DNA of 24,849 nucleotides from an uncultured Ruminococcus sp. (lineage in GTDB: Bacteria; Bacillota; Clostridia; Oscillospirales; Ruminococcaceae), in contig UQQA01000021.1 of the NCBI GenBank assembly GCA_900543105.1, positions 1-24,849 on the forward strand. Direction: 5' to 3'. The position numbers were made by a program, and so were the translations under genes. Under the pieces are notes generated by a model. The model had not been told where the DNA came from, ran no database searches, and saw only the letters and a program-made list of their open reading frames with translations. Positions within the stretch are counted from its first letter, which is position 1, and every line of letters begins with the position of its first letter. Positions 15,718-22,646 of this stretch are shown here, in pieces.

Positions 15718-16682
15718 TTCTTTGCACCCATTTCCGCAAGAGCCTTGCCGACAGCTTCGACTATCTTAGTCTTTGCATCATCGATGCTCGTTTCAAATGA
15801 ACAGCCTGCCGCCTTGATATGACCGCCGCCGCCGAACTGAGCGCATATCGCCGAAACATCAATATCCCCCGTCGAACGGAGCGAAGCTTTTATCTTATGC
15901 TCCTCTTTCTGACGAATAAAAACGCCGACTTCTATCGTTTCAAGGACGGTCGTAATACCTGCGATGCCCTCGAATTCCTCGGCAGGAAGTCCGGTTCTCT
16001 TTATATCATCGAGCGAAACGGAGGCTACCGAGCAGCGTTCATCGAAATAGTATTCCATACTGCCGAGAACGTGCTGTTCAACGGCAATTCTCGCTTTGCT
16101 CTTCTGGTCGAACATTCTGCGGTTTATCTTTCCTGCGCCGATATCGAACTTCATCAGTTCAGCCGCAGCTGCGTGTGTTTCGGAAGTGCAGGAATCGAAC
16201 TTGAAGCAGCCTGTATCGGTCGCAATGCCCGTGTAAAGGCACTTTGCGATCATAGCGTCACATTCGGTAAGCTTCTGAGTGCTCAAAAGCTTGAAAATGA
16301 CCTGACAAGCCGCCGCTGCGTGTGGTTCGACAAGCGTTCTCTTCGCATAACCCGTGTTTGATATATGATGATCTATGCAAAGCTCAACCTTGTCGGCATA
16401 ATGCTCCAGATTTTTTCCGAGAAGCTTCGGGTCGGCAACATCGACCGCAACAACGGTCTTGAACTCGAAATCCTGCGGCTCATAACCCTCATACATAAAG
16501 TCATAGCGCTTCGGAAGCTCATCTGAACAATAAACATTTGCTTTCTTGCCCATTTTTCGAAGAATTGCGCATAGTCCGAAGCCTGAACCTATCGTGTCGC
16601 CGTCGGGACTTGCATGGGTAAGGATATGATAACAGTCGTTTTCGCGGAGAAATTCCGCTGCTTCTTCAAAATTTATCTGCAA
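15714..16682 (-). CDS. nrnA: DHH phosphoesterase NrnA, oligoribonuclease / pAp phosphatase type
   Basis: A 322-residue member of the DHH/DHHA1 family. NrnA proteins degrade very short RNAs and dephosphorylate 3'-phosphoadenosine 5'-phosphate. Metal-binding motifs are HASPDGD (H23, D27, D29), VDVADP (D81), IDHH (D104-H106) and TDTG (D156). The C-terminal GGGGH substrate site is at 284-288. It lies between rbfA and truB, the usual Firmicutes arrangement, and couples to truB through ATGA. Activity on nanoRNA or cyclic dinucleotide products is known for the family and inferred here. A second, more distant DHH protein is encoded at 23893-24813. Confidence 0.93.
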   Translation of the reverse strand: MQINFEEAAEFLRENDCYHILTHASPDGDTIGSGFGLCAILRKMGKKANVYCSDELPKRYDFMYEGYEPQDFEFKTVVAVDVADPKLLGKNLEHYADKVELCIDHHISNTGYAKRTLVEPHAAAACQVIFKLLSTQKLTECDAMIAKCLYTGIATDTGCFKFDSCTSETHAAAAELMKFDIGAGKINRRMFDQKSKARIAVEQHVLGSMEYYFDERCSVASVSLDDIKRTGLPAEEFEGIAGITTVLETIEVGVFIRQKEEHKIKASLRSTGDIDVSAICAQFGGGGHIKAAGCSFETSIDDAKTKIVEAVGKALAEMGAKK

Positions 16683-16697
16683 AACATCACAACCTTT

Positions 16698-17087
16698 TTA
16701 TTCGGTCTCGTTATCTGTTTCTTCTGTATCGTTATCTTCGGCAGGAAGAATATCGTGAAGCATCTGTGAGATCTCTGCCGAATGTTCGATAGAATTATCG
16801 GGGATAAAATGCAGCTCAGGACATCTTCTGATATGGAGCTTGTTGGTTATCTCACGGCGGAGCATACCCGAAGCGCTCTGAAGTCCCTTTACGGCATTTT
16901 CAGCATCTTCCATTCCGTTGAAGCTGGAGATGAATACCTTGCAGTGCGAGCCGTCGCCCGAAAGCTCAACTCTGACAACGGAGGTCGCCATTGTGTTTAC
17001 TCTTGGGTCTTTGACACGCTCTCTTATAAGACCTGCGATCTCGCGCATTATATCTTCGGAAAGGCGCATATTTTTAAAATTAGGCAT
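16698..17087 (-). CDS. rbfA: Ribosome-binding factor A
   Basis: A 129-residue protein needed for late maturation of the 30S subunit and 16S rRNA 5' end processing. The family signature is seen in RLSEDIMREIAGLIRERVKDPR near the N-terminus (shown in parts: RLSEDIMREI, IRERVKDPR) and LHIRRCPELHFIPDNS with the KH-like fold. The last ~15 residues are an acidic tail. It has a strong AAGGAG ribosome binding site before ATG 17087. It is separated from infB by 259 bases containing a palindromic repeat and a hairpin, an unusual gap since these genes are normally adjacent. nrnA follows after 15 bases. Confidence 0.95.
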   Translation of the reverse strand: MPNFKNMRLSEDIMREIAGLIRERVKDPRVNTMATSVVRVELSGDGSHCKVFISSFNGMEDAENAVKGLQSASGMLRREITNKLHIRRCPELHFIPDNSIEHSAEISQMLHDILPAEDNDTEETDNETE

Positions 17088-17117
17088 ATAAACTCCTTTT
17101 TATCTATTGTGGAAAAC

Positions 17118-17142
17118 GCTGACCGAACATTTATCGGTCAGC
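17118..17142 (-). terminator. Hairpin upstream of rbfA, possible weak terminator or processing site
   Basis: GCTGACCGA (17118-17126) and TCGGTCAGC (17134-17142) form a perfect 9-bp stem with a 7-base loop. On the minus strand it is followed by GTTTTCC, only a short T run, so it may be a processing or stability element rather than a full terminator. Confidence 0.55.
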
Positions 17143-17155
17143 TTTCCCGAATAAC

Positions 17156-17168
17156 TTTAGAGGTTCCC
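17156..17168. repeat. 13-bp remnant repeat TTTAGAGGTTCCC
   Basis: This 13-mer matches exactly the end of the neighbouring palindromic element (17329-17341) in direct orientation. It looks like the leftover edge of a second, mostly lost tandem copy, or a target-side duplication. Confidence 0.65.
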
Positions 17169-17176
17169 TTTACATA

Positions 17177-17341
17177 AGGGGTTCTCTAAAAACCGGAACA
17201 CGAGCAAATTTTCGTTGGGACTTTGCGCAGCTTCAAGGCAGCGAAACGCAGTAAATACTTGATGTATTTCAAGTTTCGCTAACGCGGAAGATGCGCAAAG
17301 TCGTAGAAAATTTGCCGTGAGGGAGGTTTTTAGAGGTTCCC
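17177..17341. repeat. Palindromic MITE-like element, copy 1 (infB-rbfA gap)
   Basis: About 165 bases, without a coding frame. Ends are related inverted repeats (TCTAAAAACC and GGTTTTTAGA). Inside, nested arms match: GCAAATTTTC with GAAAATTTGC, GACTTTGCGCA with TGCGCAAAGTC, GCGAAAC with GTTTCGC, and AAATAC with GTATTT at the centre. The whole can fold as one long imperfect hairpin. It starts 5 bases after the infB stop, inside the operon. A reverse-oriented copy is at 22283-22480. The structure fits a non-autonomous palindromic element; no transposase is in the window. Confidence 0.85.
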
Positions 17342-17346
17342 ATAAG

Positions 17347-19980
17347 TTATTCTGCCTTGGTTTCTTCCATCATATACGCTTCAAAAATATCTCCGACCTT
17401 GACATCGTTGAACTTTTCAAGCGTGATACCGCACTCGTAACCCTCGGCAACTTCCTTAACGTCGTCCTTGAAACGCTTGAGGGAGGACATCTTGTCGTCT
17501 GCGATGATGATACCGTCACGGACAACTCTGATCTCGGCATTTCTTGTGATCTTGCCGCTGAGAACATAAGAACCCGAAACTGTACCAACGCCCGTGATCT
17601 TGTATACCTGACGGACTTCGACACGTCCAAGACCAACTTCGTGGAACTTAGGCGCAAGCATACCCTTCATAGCGGTCTGAATTTCTTCGATCGCATCATA
17701 GATGATTCTGTAAAGTCGGATATCAACACCGTCACGCTTTGCATTTTCCTCTGCAACGGGATCCGGACGAACGTTGAAGCCGACAATGATAGCGTTCGAT
17801 GCGTCTGCGAGCATAACATCGCTCTCGGAAACAGCACCTACGCCGCCGTGGATAACTTTAACTCTGACTTCATCGTTGGAGAGCTTTTCAAGCGACTGAC
17901 GAACAGCTTCGACAGAACCCTGAACGTCTGCCTTGACGATGATAGGAAGTTCCTTGATCTCGCCCTGCTCGATCTGGCTGAAGAGGTTGTCGAGAGTTAC
18001 CTTCTGATACTGCTTGAACTGCTCCTGCTTTGCCTCGTGCTTACGCTGTTCAACGAGTTCTCTTGCAAGACGCTCATCTTCAACGGCGTTGAATGTGTCA
18101 CCTGCGGACGGAACTTCTGCAAGACCCGTGATCTCAACAGGACAGGACGGACCTGCTTCGTTTACAACCTCGCCCTTGTCGTTGGTCATAACTCTTACTC
18201 TGCCGACAGCCGTGCCTGCGATGATGATATCGCCCGTGTGAAGAGTACCGTTCTGAACGAGGAGAGTTGCTATAGGACCTCTGCCCTTGTCAAGACGTGC
18301 TTCGATAACAGCACCCTTTGCAAGTCTGTTCGGGTTAGCCTTGTACTCGGCAACTTCGGCAACGAGAAGAACGTTTTCGAGAAGCTCGTCAATGCCCATG
18401 CCCGTCTTGGCGGAGATAGGAACGCAGATAACATCGCCGCCCCATTCCTCAACAACGAGGTTGTGTTCGGTGAGCTGCTGCTTGATATTTTCAGGGTTTG
18501 CACCCGGCTTATCCATCTTGTTGATAGCAACGATTATCGGGATATTCGCTGCCTTTGCGTGGTTGATAGCTTCGATAGTCTGCGGCATGATACCATCGTC
18601 TGCGGCTACAACGAGGATAGCGATATCGGTTACGGACGCACCTCTTGCTCTCATGGAAGTAAAAGCTTCGTGTCCCGGTGTATCGAGGAAGGTGATGTCC
18701 TTGCCGTTGTAATTAACTCTGTAAGCACCGATATGCTGTGTGATACCGCCCGCTTCGGTAGCTGTAACGTGAGCGTTTCTGATATGGTCGAGGAGTGAAG
18801 TTTTACCGTGGTCAACGTGACCCATTACAACAACGACAGGTGCTCTCTCTACGCCCTCGCCGTCATCATCGGAATCATCGATAAGACGCTCTTCGATAGT
18901 AACGATAACTTCCTTTTCTACCTTTGCGCCGAGTTCTTCGGCAACGAGTGAAGCTGTATCAAAGTCGATTACCTGATTGATAGTACACATTTCACCAAGA
19001 CCCATAAGCTTCTTGATAACTTCGGTAGCTGTTACCTTAAGTCTTGAAGCGAGTTCGGAAACGACGATCTCATCAGGGATAAGGACTTTGAGCTGCTGCT
19101 TTCTTGCTCTTTCGAGTTCAAGTCTGCGGAGCTTATCAGCCTCGGATTCATGCTTGTTGGAATACTGCTGCTGTTTTCTCTGCTGGGACTTCTGTGTGAG
19201 CTTCTGCTTCTTGGAGAAATTGTCCTTGTGTCTACCGTTCTGAACGGGAGCGATGTTCTCGTACTTTTCGTTGTACTTGTCGATCTCGACATAAGAACCT
19301 CTTGTATCTACCTTGTGAAGCTTCTGATCTACTGTATTGCTCGAAGCGTCGGCGAACTTGATATCGAGCTTGGTCTTGTTCTGGTTCTGATCCTTGTTCT
19401 GCTGGGGCTTCTGCTCATTCTTCTTATTCTTGTTCTGCTCGTTGTTTTTGAGAGCCTGCTGTGCGTTGAAGCGGTCAGCCTTGTTCTTCTGCTCGTTCTT
19501 GCTGTTCTGAACGGCAGGCTTTGCTTCCTGCTTGACTTCCTGCTTTGGTGCAGGCTTCGGAGCTTCCTGCTTCGGCTGAGGCTTTGGTGCTTCCTGCTTT
19601 ACGGGTGCGGACTTGACATTTTCCTGCTTGATCTCTGCCTTGGGAGCTTCCTTTTTAACGGGCTTCTTAGCTTCCTGCTTAGGCTGTTCAGCCTTGGGAG
19701 CATCTTTCTTTGCAGGCTTCTTTTCCTGCTTCGGCTCTTCTTTCTTTACAGGCTTTGGTTCGTTTCTCTTTGCGAAATAGCCGTCAAAGCTTTCCACCTG
19801 ATTATTCTGTGTGTAATTTTCGAGAATGATATTGAGCTGGTCAGCGGTAAGGCTTGCGGCAGCTTTTTTTACCTCTCCGAATTTATTTTCAACGAAATCG
19901 ATAAGCTCCTGATTGGAAATACCGAGATCCTTTGCAACATCACTTAATTTCTGTTTGGACTGCGATCTTGTGTTACTCAT
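17347..19980 (-). CDS. infB: Translation initiation factor IF-2
   Basis: An 877-residue GTPase that places initiator tRNA on the ribosome. An N-terminal IF2N-type module (KLSDVAKDLGISNQELIDF) is followed by a long disordered stretch (about 75-290) rich in Lys, Pro, Ala, Glu, Gln and Asn, then a second IF2N-type module (IVVSELASRLKVTATEVIKK). The G domain carries GHVDHGKT (387-394), DTPGHEAF, NKMDKPG and SAKTG. The C-terminal domains are complete and end near MEETKAE. A GGAGGT site precedes ATG 19980. It is in the standard place after ylxQ. An antisense frame of 493 codons across it is a shadow. Confidence 0.97.
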   Translation of the reverse strand: MSNTRSQSKQKLSDVAKDLGISNQELIDFVENKFGEVKKAAASLTADQLNIILENYTQNNQVESFDGYFAKRNEPKPVKKEEPKQEKKPAKKDAPKAEQPKQEAKKPVKKEAPKAEIKQENVKSAPVKQEAPKPQPKQEAPKPAPKQEVKQEAKPAVQNSKNEQKNKADRFNAQQALKNNEQNKNKKNEQKPQQNKDQNQNKTKLDIKFADASSNTVDQKLHKVDTRGSYVEIDKYNEKYENIAPVQNGRHKDNFSKKQKLTQKSQQRKQQQYSNKHESEADKLRRLELERARKQQLKVLIPDEIVVSELASRLKVTATEVIKKLMGLGEMCTINQVIDFDTASLVAEELGAKVEKEVIVTIEERLIDDSDDDGEGVERAPVVVVMGHVDHGKTSLLDHIRNAHVTATEAGGITQHIGAYRVNYNGKDITFLDTPGHEAFTSMRARGASVTDIAILVVAADDGIMPQTIEAINHAKAANIPIIVAINKMDKPGANPENIKQQLTEHNLVVEEWGGDVICVPISAKTGMGIDELLENVLLVAEVAEYKANPNRLAKGAVIEARLDKGRGPIATLLVQNGTLHTGDIIIAGTAVGRVRVMTNDKGEVVNEAGPSCPVEITGLAEVPSAGDTFNAVEDERLARELVEQRKHEAKQEQFKQYQKVTLDNLFSQIEQGEIKELPIIVKADVQGSVEAVRQSLEKLSNDEVRVKVIHGGVGAVSESDVMLADASNAIIVGFNVRPDPVAEENAKRDGVDIRLYRIIYDAIEEIQTAMKGMLAPKFHEVGLGRVEVRQVYKITGVGTVSGSYVLSGKITRNAEIRVVRDGIIIADDKMSSLKRFKDDVKEVAEGYECGITLEKFNDVKVGDIFEAYMMEETKAE

Positions 19981-19997
19981 AGGCTGTATTACCTCCG

Positions 19998-20318
19998 TTA
20001 ATTCTTTGTTATGGTATCCTCGCCGATAAGACTTTCAGCCTTTTGGGCGAACCCCTTGTCGCAAACTGCGATAACACCGACTTTTTTCCCTATACCGTGA
20101 AAAAAATCATCTATTGTAAGGTTTGTTTTAACTGTTCTGACGCCGTATTTATCGGAAAAGAAGCGAACTTCCTTTTCCGTCTTGGGCGAAATATCCGAAG
20201 CGAGAACTATCAGCTCCGCTTTGCCTTTTTCGGCTGATTCTTTGGACATATCGAACCCGAGCGCCATTCTCCCCGATCTTCTGCACATCGAAAGGAGTCC
20301 GAAAAGCTTGTTATTCAT
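19998..20318 (-). CDS. ylxQ: L7Ae-family ribosomal-associated protein (YlxQ type)
   Basis: A 106-residue protein of the L7Ae/L30e RNA-binding fold, which in other bacteria binds kink-turn RNA and is associated with ribosomes. The segments KLFGLLSMCRRSGRMALGFD and AELIVLASDISPKTEKEV match the family. The frame is open further upstream, but the conserved N-terminus starts at ATG 20318, which overlaps the end of ylxR by 8 bases; the upstream part is rejected. It lies between ylxR and infB as in Bacillus. The precise role is not settled. Confidence 0.9.
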   Translation of the reverse strand: MNNKLFGLLSMCRRSGRMALGFDMSKESAEKGKAELIVLASDISPKTEKEVRFFSDKYGVRTVKTNLTIDDFFHGIGKKVGVIAVCDKGFAQKAESLIGEDTITKN

Positions 20319-20583
20319 TTTCCGAAAGCTCCCTTTCCATATTTGCATATACCTCTTCATCGATCCGGCAGGAAAAAGATCGTTCAAGCTTTCTTGCTTT
20401 CTTCGCTTTTTCAAGGCACTCGCAGGAGCGGCAGATATAAGCACCTCTGCCCGATTTTTTACCCGTTGTGTCGAGGCTGATCTCGCCCTCGGGCGATTTT
20501 ACGATACGGATAAGCTCTTTTTTGGGCTTCATCTCGCCGCAGCCGATGCACATCCTCATGGGTATCTTTTTTACAGCAGGCAT
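20311..20583 (-). CDS. ylxR: YlxR family RNA-binding protein
   Basis: A 90-residue protein of the YlxR (DUF448) family, small basic proteins encoded between nusA and infB. The signature MRMCIGCGEMKPKKELIRIV and GRGAYICRSCECL are present, with Cys residues that could pair or bind metal. In Bacillus and others YlxR has been linked to nucleoid or RNase P function; I treat that as family knowledge only. A GGAGGT site sits 5 bases before ATG 20583. The end overlaps ylxQ by 8 bases, so both are translationally coupled. Confidence 0.93.
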   Translation of the reverse strand: MPAVKKIPMRMCIGCGEMKPKKELIRIVKSPEGEISLDTTGKKSGRGAYICRSCECLEKAKKARKLERSFSCRIDEEVYANMERELSENE

Positions 20584-20600
20584 ATTCTACCTCCGTTTTA

Positions 20601-21692
20601 TCATTCAGTGGGAACTTCGGGCTTTATGTCTATCTTATAATCGGTAAGACGGGCAGCAAGCTTTGCATTCTGACCCTTGTTGCCGATAGCAAGTGAGAGC
20701 TGGTTGTTCGGCACGATAACTGTGCACTTCTTCTCTTCGCCCTCTTCCTTTGTAACGCTGATGACCTCGGCAGGAGCAAGTGCGTGAGCGACGAACACCG
20801 TGATATCCTCATCATAAACGATGATGTCGATCTTTTCGCCGCCGAGTTCTTCAACGACCTTTTCGATTCGGGAGTGCTTTGGACCTATGCAAGCGCCTAC
20901 AGGGTCAACGTTCGGGTCGGTCGAAGCAACTGCGATCTTGGTTCTTGAGCCCGCTTCTCTTGCGATGGACTTTATCTCAACGATGCCGTCATAAATTTCG
21001 GGAATTTCAAGCTCGAAAAGACGCTTTACAAGGTCGGGGTGACGGCGTGAGATCTTAACGGCAGGACGTCTGTCGGGGTTGATGATCTCGCATACATACA
21101 CCTTGATGATCTGACCCTCTTTGAGGACTTCGCCGGGTATCTGTTCCTTTTTGAGCATATAAACTTCGTGTCCGTCGATCGTGAGTGTGATGTTGCCCGT
21201 TGCAGGTTCGATCTTCTGAACGGTGGCGGAAACAGCTTCGTGAACCTTGTCCTTGAACTGTCCCATAATTTTGTCACGCTCGAATTCCTTCATATCGTGA
21301 CGGATAGACTGCTTTGCATACTGGGCTGCGATTCTGCCAAACTTTGAGGGAGAAAGCTTGAAAGGAACTCTCTCGCCGAGCTGTGCGTTCGGGTCGCAGA
21401 CTGCTCTTGCTTCGTCGATGTTGATCTCGTTGAGGTCGATAGGTTCATCGTCAACAACGGTTCTGAGAACGCAGACATCGAATATCTGACGCTCGGGGTC
21501 GATGTTTACAACGAAGTCGTCACAATATTCATATTCTTTTCTTACGGCTTTAAGTATTGCCTGGCTGATCTTCTCAGCAAGAACGTCAACAGAGATGTTG
21601 TTTTCCTGTGCAAGCAGTTCAAGTGCCTCAAAAAAATCCTTGATAAACTGCTGTTCCTTGTTGATCTCAGGTGCTTTTTTGGTTTTTCTCAT
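20601..21692 (-). CDS. nusA: Transcription termination/antitermination factor NusA
   Basis: A 363-residue factor that binds RNA polymerase and modulates pausing, termination and antitermination. The order is an N-terminal RNAP-binding domain (about 1-130), an S1 domain (about 135-200, IVEKIE-like SATVQKIEPATGNITL), then two KH domains, with GACIGPKHSRIEKVV and LAIGNKGQNAKLAARLT as the typical GxxG loops. There is no acidic repeat region, so it is the short Firmicutes form. An AGGAGG site precedes ATG 21692. It lies 33 bases after rimP. Its operon leader holds a predicted attenuator (22491-22513), which might let NusA control its own expression. Confidence 0.97.
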   Translation of the reverse strand: MRKTKKAPEINKEQQFIKDFFEALELLAQENNISVDVLAEKISQAILKAVRKEYEYCDDFVVNIDPERQIFDVCVLRTVVDDEPIDLNEINIDEARAVCDPNAQLGERVPFKLSPSKFGRIAAQYAKQSIRHDMKEFERDKIMGQFKDKVHEAVSATVQKIEPATGNITLTIDGHEVYMLKKEQIPGEVLKEGQIIKVYVCEIINPDRRPAVKISRRHPDLVKRLFELEIPEIYDGIVEIKSIAREAGSRTKIAVASTDPNVDPVGACIGPKHSRIEKVVEELGGEKIDIIVYDEDITVFVAHALAPAEVISVTKEEGEEKKCTVIVPNNQLSLAIGNKGQNAKLAARLTDYKIDIKPEVPTE

Positions 21693-21725
21693 TTTTCCTG
21701 ATTCCTCCTAAATTTATATAAAGGT

Positions 21726-22244
21726 TTATTCTTCAAAATCATCTCCGAAGAGATCTTCGTCATCGGCAAGCTTCACGAAAGCAGTATCGGAAAGCTTGAT
21801 AACTTCCTCTGCGCCGTCCCTTGCAACGGTAACAGTGTCCTTGTCATACGCTTTGAGTGCTGCGATGATCTCCTTTTCGCCGTTCTCATTTTCACGGATA
21901 AAGCGAACTCTTATCGGACATTCGAGGAACTTTTGGAAATGCTCCTCCTTTTTGAGCGCACGTCCGATACCCGGCGAACCTACCTCGAGGATATAGCTCT
22001 GTTCGATAGGATCCTGCTCATCGAGAAGCTTCGACAGCGGACGTGTAACATTCTCACAGTCCTCCATACTCGCAAGGTCGTCCTTTCCGTCAATAAAGAC
22101 ACGGAGGTACCAATAAGCGCCCTCCTTTTCAAAGACGATGTCCCAGAGCGAAAGTCCCAGCTCGTCAATGATAGGCATTACCATATCATGAACTTTGGCG
22201 ATAGTATTTCCGCCCTTTCCGCTTTTAGCGTTTTTTCCTGACAT
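21726..22244 (-). CDS. rimP: Ribosome maturation factor RimP
   Basis: A protein of 172 residues from ATG 22244, required for 30S subunit maturation. It has the N-terminal domain (IIDELGLSLWDIVFEKEGAYWYLRVFIDG) and the C-terminal SH3-like region with PLSKLLDEQDPIEQSYILEVGSPGIGRALKKEEHFQKFLE (seen in parts: VGSPGIGRALK) typical of the family. An earlier ATG at 22268 would add 8 residues but has no ribosome binding site, whereas AAGGG lies 9 bases before 22244. The protein ends in an acidic stretch. It is the first gene of the operon, behind the leader with attenuator and repeat element. Confidence 0.94.
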   Translation of the reverse strand: MSGKNAKSGKGGNTIAKVHDMVMPIIDELGLSLWDIVFEKEGAYWYLRVFIDGKDDLASMEDCENVTRPLSKLLDEQDPIEQSYILEVGSPGIGRALKKEEHFQKFLECPIRVRFIRENENGEKEIIAALKAYDKDTVTVARDGAEEVIKLSDTAFVKLADDEDLFGDDFEE

Positions 22245-22282
22245 TTCATCAATCCCTTCATAGATCAAAAAAGTTTACTGTA

Positions 22283-22480
22283 GGGAACCTCTAAAAACCT
22301 CCCTCACGGCAAATTTTCTACGACTTTGCGCATCTTCTGCGTTAGCAAAACTTGAAATACATTCGGAATATATTCCGTAGTATTATACTGCGTTTCGCTG
22401 CCTTGAAGCTGCGCAAAGTCCCAACGAAAATTTGCGAATAATACGAAGTATTATTTTGTTTCGGTTTTTAGAGAACCCCT
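22283..22480. repeat. Palindromic MITE-like element, copy 2 (rimP leader)
   Basis: About 198 bases, matching copy 1 at 17177-17341 in reverse orientation over almost its whole length. Two segments are different: the central loop holds CGGAATATATTCCG (22364-22377), and the right arm holds AATAATAC-GAA-GTATTATT (22437-22455), both themselves palindromes and absent from copy 1. It lies in the leader between the predicted rimP promoter and the rimP start. A TATAAT created on the minus strand at 22382-22387 has no good -35. Confidence 0.87.
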
Positions 22481-22482
22481 GT

Positions 22483-22513
22483 AAAAACAAAAGGTCGGAA
22501 GCTTTCCGACCTT
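22483..22513 (-). terminator. Intrinsic terminator-like hairpin in the rimP operon leader (attenuator candidate)
   Basis: On the minus strand AAGGTCGGAA, loop AGC, TTCCGACCTT forms a perfect 10-bp stem followed by TTGTTTTT. It lies about 13-35 bases after the predicted transcription start and upstream of the rimP gene, with no minus-strand gene between it and the promoter. It is therefore in the leader, not the end of an upstream transcript, which has its own terminator at 22595-22622. Confidence 0.72.
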
Positions 22514-22532
22514 TCTTTATAATGTTACATAT

Positions 22533-22561
22533 ATTATAACACATTAAAAGCCGTAATGCAA
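22533..22561 (-). promoter_or_regulatory. Consensus sigma-A promoter of the rimP-nusA-infB operon
   Basis: On the minus strand TTGCAT (22556-22561), a 17-base spacer and TATAAT (22533-22538) form a near-consensus promoter. The start of transcription would be near 22526, giving a leader of about 280 bases before rimP. Confidence 0.82.
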
Positions 22562-22594
22562 GCCTTTTTGCAAATTTTAATTAAAAACATAACA

Positions 22595-22622
22595 AAGCGC
22601 CGCACATTGAAGTGCGGCGCTT
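22595..22622 (-). terminator. Intrinsic terminator of the SCP2-like gene
   Basis: AAGCGCCGCAC (22595-22605) pairs perfectly with GTGCGGCGCTT (22612-22622) around a 6-base loop. On the minus strand it is followed by TGTTATGTTTTT. It lies 25 bases after the stop at 22647. Confidence 0.82.
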
Positions 22623-22646
22623 AAATAAGCGTGTTTGGTTTCTTTC

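Noticed and set aside
17317..18798. A 493-codon plus-strand open frame opposite infB
   Set aside because: It lies fully antisense to the unmistakable infB gene, its product is Cys-, Leu- and Asp-rich with no known motif, and it has no ribosome binding site. It is a reading-frame shadow caused by codon bias.
22382..22387. A second rimP promoter inside palindromic copy 2
   Set aside because: There is a TATAAT on the minus strand but no acceptable -35 at 16-18 bases; the upstream promoter at 22533-22561 is far better.
17177..22480. Composite transposon carrying rimP-infB
   Set aside because: The flanking copies contain no transposase and the enclosed genes are the normal vertically inherited core operon in the usual order, so the block is not cargo.
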